DNA of 64,000 nt from Streptomyces hayashii (lineage in GTDB: Bacteria; Actinomycetota; Actinomycetes; Streptomycetales; Streptomycetaceae). The stretch lies in contig NZ_JAHHIU010000080.1 in NCBI RefSeq assembly GCF_024539815.1, forward strand, positions 1 to 64,000, written 5' to 3'. Shown in pieces: positions 34,041 through 43,351 of this stretch. Each line of letters begins with the position of its first letter. Within the stretch, counting starts at the first letter, position 1. The translations under genes and the position numbers were made by a program. The notes below the pieces were generated by a model that searched no databases, was not told the DNA's origin, and worked only from the letters and a program-made list of their open reading frames with translations.

Positions 34041-35176
34041 GGCGTCTCCTGCAGGGCTGCCATCGTGCGGCCCATCAGGCCGGGTGCGTCGACGTCACGG
34101 GCGCCGTCCATCTGCCATTGACCGAGTTGCACGGATGCCTCGACCACCATGCGGACGCGGCCGATCCGGCGTTCGTGGAAGCCGGTCAGGAGGGAGTCGA
34201 GGGAACTCCAGTCCTGTTCCGCGGTGAGCATCTCGGCCAGTACCGAGGCGTCCTCCAGTGACATGGCCGCGCCCTGGGCGAGCGTGGGCGGACAGACGTG
34301 GGCCGCGTCACCGATCAGGACGACCCGGCCGCGGTGCCAGGAGCCCTCGACGAGCAGCCGGTCGAACCAGGTGTAGTTGACCTCGGCGGGATCGGTGATG
34401 CTCGCGGCGATCTCCGGCCACGCACCCCCGTAGGGCGCGGCCAGCCGCCGCATCTCGTCCGCGTACGAGGCCGGGCCGATGCAGGCGCGGTCGCGGTTGG
34501 CCTCGACGAGGTAGGCGTAGACGGTGCTCTTGCTGGTGGGGCAGTAGCCGGCGATGTAGCACGGTCCGCCGTAGGCCAGGGTCATGCGCTCCACGCTCTC
34601 GGGGCGGGGCACGGGCACGCGCCAGATGGCCATGCCGGTCGGTTCGGGCTTGTCGCTGATGCCGATCATCGCGCGCGTGCGGGAGCCGACGCCGTCGGCG
34701 GCGATGACAAGGTCGTAGTGGCCCTCGGTGCCGTCGCTGAACCGGACGGTGACGCCGGCCGCGTCCTCGACCAGTTCCTCGGCGGTGGTGCCGAGGCGTA
34801 CCGCCGCGCCGGTTCTGAGAACGGCCTCACACAGGATCTCCTGGAGCCGGGGCCGCCGCATGCCGAAGATCGAGGGCAGGTCGTCCCCGCCGGTACGGAA
34901 GTCTCGTTGGACGTGGAACACGGTCCCGTCGGGCGCGGCCATGGCGACCGCGTCGACGGCGTAGCCGCTCTCCCGGACCTCGTCCCACACGCCGACCTCG
35001 CGCAGCACGCGCAGCGCGTTGCCCTGGAGGGTGATGCCGGAGCCGAGGACGTTCCAGTCGGGTTCGGCCTCGATCAGTTCCACGGCGATGCCCGCCCGCC
35101 GCAGCAGCACGGTCACGGCGTTGCCGGCCGCGCCGCCGCCTATGACGAGGACGGTGCGGGCACGAGGATCGTTCAT
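34037..35176 (-). CDS. FAD-dependent aromatic monooxygenase (group A hydroxylase)
   Basis: 379 residues. FAD/NADH fold marks: VLVIGGGAAGNAVTVLLRRAG near residue 9, the DG motif LVIAADGVGSRTRA near 157 and GDAAHVCPPTLAQGAAMSLED near 286. This is the PHBH/salicylate-hydroxylase class that adds a hydroxyl to a phenolic or heteroaromatic ring. ATG preceded by AGGGAGAA. It is translationally coupled to the amidohydrolase. It would make the diol that the extradiol enzyme opens. The ring substrate cannot be deduced. Confidence 0.92.
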   Translation of the reverse strand: MNDPRARTVLVIGGGAAGNAVTVLLRRAGIAVELIEAEPDWNVLGSGITLQGNALRVLREVGVWDEVRESGYAVDAVAMAAPDGTVFHVQRDFRTGGDDLPSIFGMRRPRLQEILCEAVLRTGAAVRLGTTAEELVEDAAGVTVRFSDGTEGHYDLVIAADGVGSRTRAMIGISDKPEPTGMAIWRVPVPRPESVERMTLAYGGPCYIAGYCPTSKSTVYAYLVEANRDRACIGPASYADEMRRLAAPYGGAWPEIAASITDPAEVNYTWFDRLLVEGSWHRGRVVLIGDAAHVCPPTLAQGAAMSLEDASVLAEMLTAEQDWSSLDSLLTGFHERRIGRVRMVVEASVQLGQWQMDGARDVDAPGLMGRTMAALQETP

Positions 35177-35260
35177 GGGTTCTCCCTGAGGTGGTGCCGC
35201 GCAACTCCGAGCGGCAAAGGGGGTGTTGCGGGCCGGTGCCGGCGAGGGTGACGGAGCCGT

Positions 35261-35279
35261 CCGGGCGCGGCCCGCCCGG
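35261..35279 (-). terminator. short hairpin inside the aromatic operon
   Basis: CCGGGCG and CGCCCGG, 7-bp perfect arms and 5-base loop, 13 bases past the stop of the cyclase gene and before the monooxygenase gene. It may be a partial terminator or an mRNA-stability hairpin. Confidence 0.35.
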
Positions 35280-35291
35280 CAGCCCAGGGCG

Positions 35292-36272
35292 TTACTTGAC
35301 GGCGATGGGATTCACCGGTGAGCCGACGGACCCGGTGATGGGCAGCGGCGCGGCGGTGAGCCAGAACGCGTACCGGCCGTCGGCGGCGCAATGGGCGGCG
35401 AGGGCGTCGAGGTCCCACATCTCACCGATGAGCAGGCCGATGTGGGGGATGGCGACCTGGTGCAGCGGCTGGAAGGCGTGGTCGAACTCGTTGGGCCGCA
35501 CCTCGAAGCCCCAGGTGTCGGTGGCGATCCCGGCGATCTCGCTCCGGTGCAGCCAGCCGGCCGTACTGAAGCTCAGTCCCGGCGCCGGTCCGCCCGCGTA
35601 GTCGCCCCAGCCTTCGTGACGGGCGCGGGCCAGCCGCCCGGTGCGCACGAGGACCAGGTCACCACGCCCGACGGCCACGCCGTGCGCCTCGGCGGTCGCG
35701 GTCAGGTGCTCCTCGGTGATGGCGAAGCCGTCGGGCAGTTCGCCGTCGTGGCCGATGACCAGGCCCACGTCGAGGAGGACGCCTCGCCCGGCGACGTGCG
35801 GAGCCATGTGCTCGATGCCGGTGACCAGGTCGCCTTCGCAGGTGACGACCTTCTCCGCCGGGCGGCCGTTCCACGCCTTGCCGTGATCGAAGATGTGCCC
35901 GAGCCCGTCCCATTGGGTGGAGCACTGCAGGGGCATGGCGATCACGTCGTCGGCGCCGCCGAAACCGTGCGGAAAGCCCTGGCCGCCCAGAGCGGCGTCG
36001 GTGCCGGTGGCGAGCATCGTGTGCACCGGGTTGGTACGCCGTCGCCAGCCCTTCTGCGGGCCGTCCATGTCGAAGGCCTGCGACAAGGAGAAGCTGACGC
36101 CGTCGCGGATCAGGGCCGCGCCCTCGCGGCGCTTGGCCTCGTCGAGGAAGTTGAGCGTGCCGAGCACGTCGTCCTCGCCCCAGCGGCCCCAGTTCGAGTA
36201 CGTCTTCGCGGCCTCGGCGATCGCCGCCCCAGGATCCGTACGGTCGATACGGTCGGCGCTCATCCGGCTCAT
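35292..36272 (-). CDS. cyclase-family (kynurenine-formamidase-like) metal-dependent hydrolase
   Basis: 326 residues, PF04199-type fold. The usual HxGTHxDxPxH metal signature appears here as MPLQCSTQWDGLGHIFDHGK near residues 115-134, the form seen in the subgroup with Gln/Ser changes. Other family marks: VGRGDLVLVRTGR and HQVAIPHIGLLIGEM. Members hydrolyse amides, lactones or enol esters. ATG at 36272 overlaps the upstream stop (ATGA). It may open a lactone or formamide intermediate of the aromatic route. Confidence 0.85.
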   Translation of the reverse strand: MSRMSADRIDRTDPGAAIAEAAKTYSNWGRWGEDDVLGTLNFLDEAKRREGAALIRDGVSFSLSQAFDMDGPQKGWRRRTNPVHTMLATGTDAALGGQGFPHGFGGADDVIAMPLQCSTQWDGLGHIFDHGKAWNGRPAEKVVTCEGDLVTGIEHMAPHVAGRGVLLDVGLVIGHDGELPDGFAITEEHLTATAEAHGVAVGRGDLVLVRTGRLARARHEGWGDYAGGPAPGLSFSTAGWLHRSEIAGIATDTWGFEVRPNEFDHAFQPLHQVAIPHIGLLIGEMWDLDALAAHCAADGRYAFWLTAAPLPITGSVGSPVNPIAVK

Positions 36273-37273
36273 CGCGCCTCCTCCGCGACACAGCGGGTGC
36301 GCTGGGCGCCGAGCCCGGTGACCGAGCCGTCCATCACGTCGCCGTCGCGCAGCAGCCGGCCCCAGTGGATGCCGTTGCCGGCCGGGCTGCCGGTCAGAAC
36401 CAGGTCGCCGGGGAGGAGTCGGGCGGTCCGGGAGATGTACGAGACCAAGCGTGCGACACCGAAGATCATGTCCTTGGTGGACTCGTCCTGCATGGTCTCG
36501 CCGTTGAGTTTCAGGGTGACCCGCAGGTCGGAGGGGTCGGCGATGGAGCCGGCCGGGACGATCCACGGTCCGAGCGGGGTGAAGCCGGGGGCGTTCTTGC
36601 TGCGCAGCCAGTCGGTGCCGATCGGGGGCATGTCCCGGCGGAAGACACTCGCGCGGTCGGTCAGGTCGTTGGCGATGGTGTAGCCCGCGACGTGCGCAGG
36701 CGCCTCCTCCACGGTGACCCGGTAGGCGGGGCGGGAGATCACCGCGGCCACCTCCAGCTCCCAGTCGGGCTTCTCGGCCCAGGCGGGCAGCACGACGTCG
36801 TCGTAGGGGCCGCCGATCGTGGTCGGCAGGCCGATGAAGACGTACGGGAGGTCCTCGGCGGCCCGCTTGTCCATGACCGCCGCGACCTCGGCGCGGGCCT
36901 CCTCGACGGTGCCCGGGGCGTCCGGGGCGCGGTGTGCGACCGCCAGGTCGATCACGTGCTGCCGGTAGTTGGCGCCGGACTGGAAGATCTGCCGGGGCTC
37001 GACGGGCGCGTGCACCGTCATCTCCGTCAGCGGCCGCCAGTCGCGCGTCGGGTCCCCGGCGAGGGTGTGCAGCCGCGGCAGTTCCTCGTCCCAGCGCTCC
37101 AGGAGCGTGAGCGTGGTCAACGCGGGTTCGTCCAGTGCCGTGCGCAGATCGAGCGCTCGGCCCTCCGGCGTCACGAGGCTCGGGAACCTGGTCTCGCCCG
37201 GTGCCGAGAGGGAGCCTATGGCGAATGGCCCGGAGAAGGGGGTGAAGGGTGCCGACGTGGCTGCGGATGTCAC
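36269..37273 (-). CDS. fumarylacetoacetate hydrolase (FAH) family protein, second copy
   Basis: 334 residues, first gene of the aromatic operon. FAH core: IFQSGANYRQHV near residue 97, the metal cluster PDWELEVAAVISRP near 175, IANDLTDRASV near 202 and DLVLTGSPAGNGIHWG near 293. It is quite different in sequence from the FAH protein at the other end of the operon, so the two likely act at separate steps. GTG start with GGGAGGAAA upstream. Divergent from a LysR gene. Confidence 0.88.
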   Translation of the reverse strand: MTSAATSAPFTPFSGPFAIGSLSAPGETRFPSLVTPEGRALDLRTALDEPALTTLTLLERWDEELPRLHTLAGDPTRDWRPLTEMTVHAPVEPRQIFQSGANYRQHVIDLAVAHRAPDAPGTVEEARAEVAAVMDKRAAEDLPYVFIGLPTTIGGPYDDVVLPAWAEKPDWELEVAAVISRPAYRVTVEEAPAHVAGYTIANDLTDRASVFRRDMPPIGTDWLRSKNAPGFTPLGPWIVPAGSIADPSDLRVTLKLNGETMQDESTKDMIFGVARLVSYISRTARLLPGDLVLTGSPAGNGIHWGRLLRDGDVMDGSVTGLGAQRTRCVAEEAR

Positions 37274-37328
37274 GGAGATTTCCTCCCGATTGCGGTGCCA
37301 CTAATCTGGCCCGGTAGATCGCAATCAG

Positions 37329-37342
37329 GGAAATCGATTTCC
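37329..37342. promoter_or_regulatory. palindrome in the LysR/aromatic-operon divergent gap
   Basis: GGAAATCGATTTCC, perfect 14 bp, contains the ATC-N4-GAT core expected of LysR T-N11-A-type sites. It lies 56 bases upstream of the operon start and 60 bases upstream of the LysR GTG, where a LysR activator would act in both directions. Confidence 0.65.
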
Positions 37343-37402
37343 TGTATAGGAGAATCCAGCCGGTGAATACCGATGGGGCCGGCTCCGGAATGGGGATGCC
37401 TC

Positions 37403-38338
37403 GTGAACCTGGCCAGCCTGGACCTCAACCTCGTCGTTGCACTGCGCGCCCTCCTGGAGGAGCGCAACGTCACCAGGGCCGGCCGGCGCATCGGGCTCAG
37501 TCAACCCGCGATGAGCGCCGCTCTGGCCCGGTTGCGCCGCCATTTCGACGACGACCTGCTCGCCCGGGTGGGCGGAGGGTACGAACTGACCGCCCTCGGG
37601 CGGGCCCTCCTCGACCGGACCACCACCGCGTGCGACCTGCTGGAGCGCGTCTTCGCCAGCCAGGCGGAATTCGACCCCTCCCGCGCGGAGCACGAGTTCA
37701 CGCTGATCGCCTCGGACTACGCGGTCGCCGTCTTCGGCGCCGAACTCGCCCGCACCGTCCAAGCCGAGGCGCCGGGCATCCGGCTCAGGTTCAGACAGGT
37801 ACCGAACGAAATCATCGACGACACCGGGTCGCTGCTCAGCACCGTGGACGGGCTGCTGCTGCCCCACGGCATCATTCGTGGCTTCCCCAAGGTCGAGCTC
37901 TACCAGGACAGTTGGGTCTTCCTCGTCGCGGACGACAACCCGGAGGTCGGCAAGCGGCTCACCCTCGACGACCTGGCCCGAATGCCCTGGGTGACGTACC
38001 AACGGGCGTACGACGCCCCTGCCGCCCGCCAGCTCGCCATGCTCGGCATCGAGCCGCGCGTGGCGGTCTCCGTCGACAGTTTCCAGCTGATGCCACTCCT
38101 GGTCGCGGGCACCCGCCGGGTGGCTCTGCTTCAAAGGCGTCTCGCCGACGAACTGGACGGACTCGCACACGTCCGCATCATGGAACCGCCCTATGACGCC
38201 GTGCCGCTCCAGCAGGCCTTGTGGTGGCATCCGGTCCACATGCACGACGCGGCGCACATGTGGCTGCGGGAGACGACGGCCCGGGTCGCCGAGATGATGG
38301 AGGCCGGTCGGCCTGCGATGTCCCGTCCGCGCGAATGA
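37403..38338 (+). CDS. LysR-family transcriptional regulator
   Basis: 311 residues. Begins MNLASLDLNLVVALRALLEE, the usual LysR opening, with the helix-turn-helix RNVTRAGRRIGLSQPAMSAA near residues 20-39 and a C-terminal effector domain of the NodD-like subgroup (WVFLVADDNPEVG). I chose the GTG at 37403 (GGGGA upstream) to fit family length. Divergent from the six-gene aromatic operon, which it probably activates when the pathway substrate or an intermediate is present. Confidence 0.9.
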   Translation: MNLASLDLNLVVALRALLEERNVTRAGRRIGLSQPAMSAALARLRRHFDDDLLARVGGGYELTALGRALLDRTTTACDLLERVFASQAEFDPSRAEHEFTLIASDYAVAVFGAELARTVQAEAPGIRLRFRQVPNEIIDDTGSLLSTVDGLLLPHGIIRGFPKVELYQDSWVFLVADDNPEVGKRLTLDDLARMPWVTYQRAYDAPAARQLAMLGIEPRVAVSVDSFQLMPLLVAGTRRVALLQRRLADELDGLAHVRIMEPPYDAVPLQQALWWHPVHMHDAAHMWLRETTARVAEMMEAGRPAMSRPRE

Positions 38339-38487
38339 GGGCGGGTCATGCCGCGCAGAGGCGGATGGCATTCCCGGGCCGCAGCCGACGCCGGACCGGC
38401 GGCCGCCGCGTGGATCCGGTGCGGACAACTGCTGCGGCTCCGGCCGGTTCGCCGGTTCCTCTCTGTACCGCAGGTACCGCTGCGCCG

Positions 38488-39561
38488 TCAGGGAGGAGGG
38501 CCGCTGCTGCCCCGCACGACCAGTTCGGGCCGCAGCGCCACCAGGGTTCCCGTTCTCGGCCCGCCCTCGATCTGGGCGACGAGGATCTCCAGCGCGCACC
38601 GCCCGGCCTCGCCGAAGTCCTGCCGCACCGTGGTCAACGGGGGCCACACGTATTCGGCCTCGGGGATGTCGTCGTAGCCGACCAGGCTGACGTCGCCCGG
38701 CACGTCGCGGCCCGCCTCGCGCAGGGCGCGCAGCACGCCGAGGGCCATCTGGTCGTTGGCGGCGAAGACGGCGGTGACACCGGGCATGTCGGCCAGTCGC
38801 CGCCCTTGTTCATATCCCGACCGGGCACTCCAGTCGCCCCGTAGCGGGTGCGGTGGCGTTCTGTCGGCGGCGACGAGGGCGTCCCGCCAGGCACGTTCGC
38901 GGGCTCGGGCCGATGGCCGGCTGCTCGGCCCTGCGACGTGCCACACGGTGTCATGGCCGAGAGCGAGCAGGTGCTCCGTGGCCTGGCGTGCTCCTGTCGT
39001 CTGTTCGAGTCCGATCACCGGGACGCCCTCCTGCTCGATGTCGACGTCGAGCGCGACCGCGGGCCGGTCGGCGGGAAGGTGCCGCAAGGCCTGCGCGGTC
39101 CAGTCGTGCGGCGCCGCGAGAACGAGGCCGGCGACCGCTTGGGAGACGAGCCCCTCCACGACGGCTCGGGCGGGCAAGGGGTCGCCGGAGCGCAACGTGG
39201 TGATCTGCACGGCGTAGCCGGCCTGGCGGGCCGCCTGTTCGACGCCGAGGACCGTTGCCGCGGGACCGTACTGGGCGGTGTCGAAACTCACCACCGACAG
39301 CACCTGCGACCTGCCGGTCACCAGTGCCTGCGCAAGCCTGTTGGGCCGGTAGCCGAGTTCGGCCGCGACGGCGGACACGCGGGCGCGGGTGTCGTCGCCG
39401 ACCCCGGCCCGCTCGTTCAGCACGCGGGAGACGGTCATCGCCGAGACACCCGCTCGCCGTGCCACGTCGCCGAGCACCACGGGTCGGCCACGGGCCGCGG
39501 AGGGCGGCGACGTGATGCCGTTCGCGTCGGATCCGCCACCAGGCCGAGGAACGTCGCGCAT
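38488..39561 (-). CDS. LacI-family transcriptional regulator, leaderless
   Basis: 357 residues from the ATG at 39561. Helix-turn-helix VVLGDVARRAGVSAMTVSRV near residues 28-47, sensor domain with VSFDTAQYGPAA, AVFAANDQMALGV and LVGYDDIPEAE. There is no ribosome site; the promoter -10 lies 7 bases before the ATG. Divergent from the GH5 endoglucanase gene, its probable target, and likely autoregulated through a palindrome over its own -10. A TTG one codon upstream is an alternative start. Confidence 0.9.
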   Translation of the reverse strand: MRDVPRPGGGSDANGITSPPSAARGRPVVLGDVARRAGVSAMTVSRVLNERAGVGDDTRARVSAVAAELGYRPNRLAQALVTGRSQVLSVVSFDTAQYGPAATVLGVEQAARQAGYAVQITTLRSGDPLPARAVVEGLVSQAVAGLVLAAPHDWTAQALRHLPADRPAVALDVDIEQEGVPVIGLEQTTGARQATEHLLALGHDTVWHVAGPSSRPSARARERAWRDALVAADRTPPHPLRGDWSARSGYEQGRRLADMPGVTAVFAANDQMALGVLRALREAGRDVPGDVSLVGYDDIPEAEYVWPPLTTVRQDFGEAGRCALEILVAQIEGGPRTGTLVALRPELVVRGSSGPPP

Positions 39562-39567
39562 CAAGGA

Positions 39568-39596
39568 ACGTTAACGTTAACGCGCCGTCTGTGCAA
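39568..39596 (-). promoter_or_regulatory. leaderless LacI promoter with overlapping operator
   Basis: TTGCAC (39596-39591), 17-base spacer, TAACGT (39573-39568) on the minus strand; transcription would start on the A of the ATG at 39561. The perfect palindrome GTTAACGTTAAC (39570-39581) covers the -10, so the repressor should shut off its own gene. Confidence 0.75.
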
Positions 39597-39634
39597 GCCT
39601 CTTGTGGGACATTAATTTTTTGGCCTGGCACCTG

Positions 39635-39719
39635 TTGTCATGGCTGCGGCATGGACTTTATCTTCTCGTCTGGAAGAAGCGGAACCGGATCGTCGAATAT
39701 GCCGTCGAAGCGCTTCGAC
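39635..39719 (+). promoter_or_regulatory. GH5 promoter with downstream operator
   Basis: TTGTCA (39635-39640), 17-base spacer, TTATCT (39658-39663). The perfect 16-bp palindrome GTCGAAGCGCTTCGAC (39704-39719) lies about 35-50 bases past the expected start, a roadblock position. The leader to the ATG is about 350 bases and contains no gene I can recognise (39720-40019). Confidence 0.6.
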
Positions 39720-40019
39720 TGGGAATTCGACAACCACGGTCGCCATACCTGCGCCGAGGGGCGCAAAACGGTCCACCGCCTCACGGCCTTCGAATCCATT
39801 TCGATTGGCCGTCACGTCACACGCGCCGTTCCCGGATCCGGTCGGCGCGCGCTCGATCATCGATCCGACCGCAGAAGGGTGCGATGAGAATCCATCGCCC
39901 GGAATGGGGTGCCCTGGGTGCGGCTCCTGCACTCGTCCTCGCCGTGCCCCACGTCGCCTCGGCGGGTCGGGCACGAGCTGCTTCAGACATTTCACCACCA
40001 ACGGAGAGAGAGAACGTCA

Positions 40020-41225
40020 ATGGCTGTGAAAACGATGAAGATCAGAGCCGTCCTCGTTGCCGGCGTCATGGCAGTGGCCGCATCTGTCTGCGGCTCGGCG
40101 GATCAGGCGTCTGCCGGCACACCGGCCCAGCTGGACGCATCGCAGATCGTTGCCGATATGGGCGCGGGCTGGAATCTGGGAAACCAGCTCGAAGCGAACA
40201 CCAACGGATACCCCAGCGAGACGGCGTGGGGCCAGCCGGCGGTCACGCAAGCTCTCATCGACAAGGTGCGGGCTGCGGGATTCAAGACGATCCGGATTCC
40301 CGTCTCCTATCTGCGGGACATAGGAGCCGGCCCGAATTACACGGTCAACTCGTCTTGGCTGAACAGAGTCCAGGAAGTCGTCAACTACGCCTACAACCGA
40401 GGCATGTATGTGGTGATCAACATGCACAGCGACGGCTACAAGTCGGTCGACGGCTCCTGGCTGATCTGTGACTCGTCCTCCCAGACGGACATCAAGGCCA
40501 AGTACCAGAAGGTCTGGCAGCAGATCGCCTCGAAGTTCCAGAGCTACGACCAGCACCTGATCCTGGAGTCCATGAACGAAGAGTTCACCGGGGACTTCGG
40601 CCGACCGACCCAACCGTGCTACTCGAACATCAACAGCTATAACCAGACCTTCGTGGACACGGTGAGGAAGGCCGGCGGCAACAACAGTTCACGATGGTTG
40701 CTCGTCCCCGGCTGGAACACGAACATCGACTACACCGCGGGCAACTACGGCTTCGCGCTTCCGACCGATCGCTATCGATCCTCCTCCGTTCCCGGCAACG
40801 AGCAGAGGATCATGATCTCCGTGCACTACTACGATCCGTGGGACTTCGCCGGTACGGAAAGCGGGGCCGTCACGCAGTGGGGCCCGACCGCGACCAACCC
40901 GTCGAAGACGTCCACCTGGGGGCAGGAGGACTATCTGGACGCGCAGTTGAAGAAAATGCATGACGCGTTCGTCACGAAGGGCTACCCGGTGGTCATCGGT
41001 GAGTACGGAGCGATCGACAAGTCGTCGTTCGACTCGGCGAACAACGGATACCGTGCTGACTTTGCGCACACCGTCGCGGCCACCGCCAAGAAGTACGGGG
41101 AAGTCAGCGTCTACTGGGACAACGGTGCGAACGGACAGTACGGGTTCGGTCTGTTCGACCGACGCTCCTACACCGTGACCCAACCGGGCATCGTCAACGC
41201 CATCATGAGCGGCGCCGGGCAGTGA
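40020..41225 (+). CDS. secreted GH5 endoglucanase (cellulase)
   Basis: 401 residues. Sec signal peptide about 1-32 ending ASAG. Single GH5 barrel: MGAGWNLGNQLEA near 47, RIPVSYLRD near 92, VVINMHSDGY near 131 (conserved His), the acid/base Glu in LESMNEEF (about 187), SVHYYDPW near 268 and the nucleophile Glu in VIGEYGA (about 328). The subfamily resembles bacterial beta-1,4-glucanases. ATG preceded by GGAGAGAG. It is a separate unit from the pectin genes, next to a LacI repressor, and carries no binding module. Confidence 0.92.
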   Translation: MAVKTMKIRAVLVAGVMAVAASVCGSADQASAGTPAQLDASQIVADMGAGWNLGNQLEANTNGYPSETAWGQPAVTQALIDKVRAAGFKTIRIPVSYLRDIGAGPNYTVNSSWLNRVQEVVNYAYNRGMYVVINMHSDGYKSVDGSWLICDSSSQTDIKAKYQKVWQQIASKFQSYDQHLILESMNEEFTGDFGRPTQPCYSNINSYNQTFVDTVRKAGGNNSSRWLLVPGWNTNIDYTAGNYGFALPTDRYRSSSVPGNEQRIMISVHYYDPWDFAGTESGAVTQWGPTATNPSKTSTWGQEDYLDAQLKKMHDAFVTKGYPVVIGEYGAIDKSSFDSANNGYRADFAHTVAATAKKYGEVSVYWDNGANGQYGFGLFDRRSYTVTQPGIVNAIMSGAGQ

Positions 41226-41449
41226 CAACGGTATGCGCCTGAACCAGGATGACCGGGCGCCGACATCGCTGCCATCGAACGGCTGACGAGGTCACATGCC
41301 GCACCGCACAAGGCTCCCCTGCCGTCGAGGAAGGTCTTCGACATCTCGACTCATCGGCACGGGAGCCCGGCGGGAGCCCTGTCGGTCGCCCGTCCTGTCG
41401 TACTCGATCTCCCGCAGGCGCAGGGTGAACGCCAGGGCATCCCGGTCCG

Positions 41450-42085
41450 TCACTGTTGCGGCGAGGTGAGGACGCCGCGCGACAGGGCGACCGTGACGGC
41501 CGCTGTGCGGTCGTTGACACCCAGTTTGACGAAGGTGCGCAGCAGGTGCGTCTTCACCGTCGCCTCGCCGATGTACAGCTGCCGGCCGATCTCGCCGTTG
41601 GACAGACCCCGCGCGACGAGGCCGAGCACCTGAACCTCGCGCGGGGTCAACTGCTCCCCGGCCGGAGCCTGAAGGCGGGTCACCAGCCGGGCGGCCACCG
41701 GCGGGGCGAGGACGGTTTCACCGCGGGCCGCCGCCCGGATCGCGTCGGTCAGGGTGGCGATCGGGGTGTCCTTGAGCAGGTAACCGGTGGCGCCGGCCTC
41801 GATCGCCGGCAGGATGTCGGCGTCGCCTTCGTAGGTGGTGAGCACGAGCACGCGAATGCCGGGGTGCTCCTGACGGATGCGCGCCGTCGCGGTGGCGCCA
41901 TCGGTACCCGGCATCCGCAGGTCCATCAGGACGACGTCCGGGCGCAGCGCGGCGGCGAGGACGATCGCCTCGTCGCCGGAGCCGGCCTCGCCGACGACCC
42001 GCAGGTCGTCGTAGGCCTCGAACATGCCGCGGAGGCCGAAGCGTACGACGGGATGGTCATCGGCGATCAGGATCCGGACAGTCAT
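41450..42085 (-). CDS. NarL/LuxR-type response regulator
   Basis: 211 residues. Receiver domain with acidic pair DD near 9-10, phospho-acceptor Asp55 (VVLMDLRMPG), Thr in LTTYEG near 83 and Lys in LLKDTP near 105. The output domain is a LuxR helix-turn-helix (LTPREVQVLGLVARGLSNGEI near 145-165). It is 18 bp downstream of the histidine kinase gene that should phosphorylate it. Targets are unknown; the divergent membrane protein and molybdoenzyme genes are candidates. Confidence 0.93.
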   Translation of the reverse strand: MTVRILIADDHPVVRFGLRGMFEAYDDLRVVGEAGSGDEAIVLAAALRPDVVLMDLRMPGTDGATATARIRQEHPGIRVLVLTTYEGDADILPAIEAGATGYLLKDTPIATLTDAIRAAARGETVLAPPVAARLVTRLQAPAGEQLTPREVQVLGLVARGLSNGEIGRQLYIGEATVKTHLLRTFVKLGVNDRTAAVTVALSRGVLTSPQQ

Positions 42086-42103
42086 CGGGACGGTTCCGCC
42101 CGC

Positions 42104-43351
42104 TCAGTGGTCGGGTGTGGAGCTGAGATCAGGCACGGGCCGTAGGCTACGCGCCGCCTGCTCGGCCGGGGGCGGCGGCAGCTCGACCCGCACCGTGGTG
42201 CCCTGGCCGGGAGCCGATCGCACCGTGCAGGTGCCGCCGAGGCCGGAGGCGCGGGTGCGCATGCCGAGCAGGCCGTATCCACCCCGGACGGTGGCCGGGT
42301 CGAAGCCCTGGCCGTCATCGGTCACCGCCAGCGCCATGAGGTCGGGTTCCTGGCGCAGTTCGATCCGCACCGTCGTGGCGGCGGCGTGCTTGGCGACGTT
42401 GGCCAGGCCCTCCTGCGCGGTGCGCAGGAGCGCGATGTCGGTGGCGGTGGACGTGCCGGACCGCTCACCGACGATCGAGACCTCGACGCGCGTACCCGTG
42501 TCGCGAGCATGCCGGGCGGCGAGCCGGTCCAGCGCATCCGCGAGCCCGCGGCCGGTCAGGTCGACCGGGGCCGATGCGGCGATCAGCGAGCGCGCCTCCG
42601 CGAGGTTCTCGCGGGCGGTCTTCTCCAGGATGTCGAGCTGGCCGTCGGCGGCCGTCGGATCACGGAGCAGGGTGGTCCGTGCGACCTGCGCGAGCATGAG
42701 GATGCTGGTGAAGCCCTGCGCCAGGGTGTCGTGGATCTCGGCAGCCAGGCGTTCCCGTTCGGCATGGACGCCCGCCGCGTGGCCCGCGCGTTCCAGTGCG
42801 GCCCGTGTCCGGGTCAGTTCCTCGATCAGCGCGGCCCGCCTGCGGTTCTGCTCGCGGATGCCGGTCAGATAGGCGCCCACGAGGATCGTCACGGTCATGG
42901 GCACCAGAACGGTCACGCCGACCATCGCCGGCGTGTAGCGGCTGACTCCGGCCCGCGCCACCATGGCCCAGGCGAGCTCGGCGTAGAGGACCGACAACAG
43001 CGGGAGGCGTACCCGCCACCTCGTGACCATCACGAACAGCTGTGGGCAGAGCGCGAACAGCAGTGCCCCGGCGATCGGGGCGATGGCGAGCAGGAGCGGG
43101 AACGCGACCGCCAGGACGGCGAAATAGGCCGCACCCCAACGCTCGTCGCGGTTTTCCATGGCCCGCGGAGCGACCAGGGCGTAGCAGGCGACGATGACAG
43201 CGAGCGTGCCGAGGGCCAGCAGGCGTTGTCCGAGCGCCACGGAGACGTCGGCCGCTATGGCGACGGCAAGCGGTAGCGCGACGGCGCCGACGAGGACATG
43301 CCATCCGACGCGGTAGCGGTGTCCGAAGTCGACGGTGCTGCGCACTGCCAC
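42104..43351 (-). CDS. membrane sensor histidine kinase (HisKA_3/NarL type)
   Basis: 415 residues. Five or six membrane spans in the first 165 residues with very short loops, so the signal is probably sensed in or at the membrane. Dimerisation/phospho-acceptor segment RLAAEIHDTLAQGFTSI with His207, then an ATP-binding HATPase domain with VTDDGQGFDPATVRGGYGLLGM near 340-365. GTG start at 43351 without a strong ribosome site. Pairs with the response regulator downstream. Confidence 0.9.
   Translation of the reverse strand: MAVRSTVDFGHRYRVGWHVLVGAVALPLAVAIAADVSVALGQRLLALGTLAVIVACYALVAPRAMENRDERWGAAYFAVLAVAFPLLLAIAPIAGALLFALCPQLFVMVTRWRVRLPLLSVLYAELAWAMVARAGVSRYTPAMVGVTVLVPMTVTILVGAYLTGIREQNRRRAALIEELTRTRAALERAGHAAGVHAERERLAAEIHDTLAQGFTSILMLAQVARTTLLRDPTAADGQLDILEKTARENLAEARSLIAASAPVDLTGRGLADALDRLAARHARDTGTRVEVSIVGERSGTSTATDIALLRTAQEGLANVAKHAAATTVRIELRQEPDLMALAVTDDGQGFDPATVRGGYGLLGMRTRASGLGGTCTVRSAPGQGTTVRVELPPPPAEQAARSLRPVPDLSSTPDH

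Noticed and set aside
41311..41367. Possible terminator between the GH5 and response-regulator genes
   Set aside because: GGCTCCC/GGGAGCC arms pair imperfectly and the loop is about 30 bases, so I did not list it.
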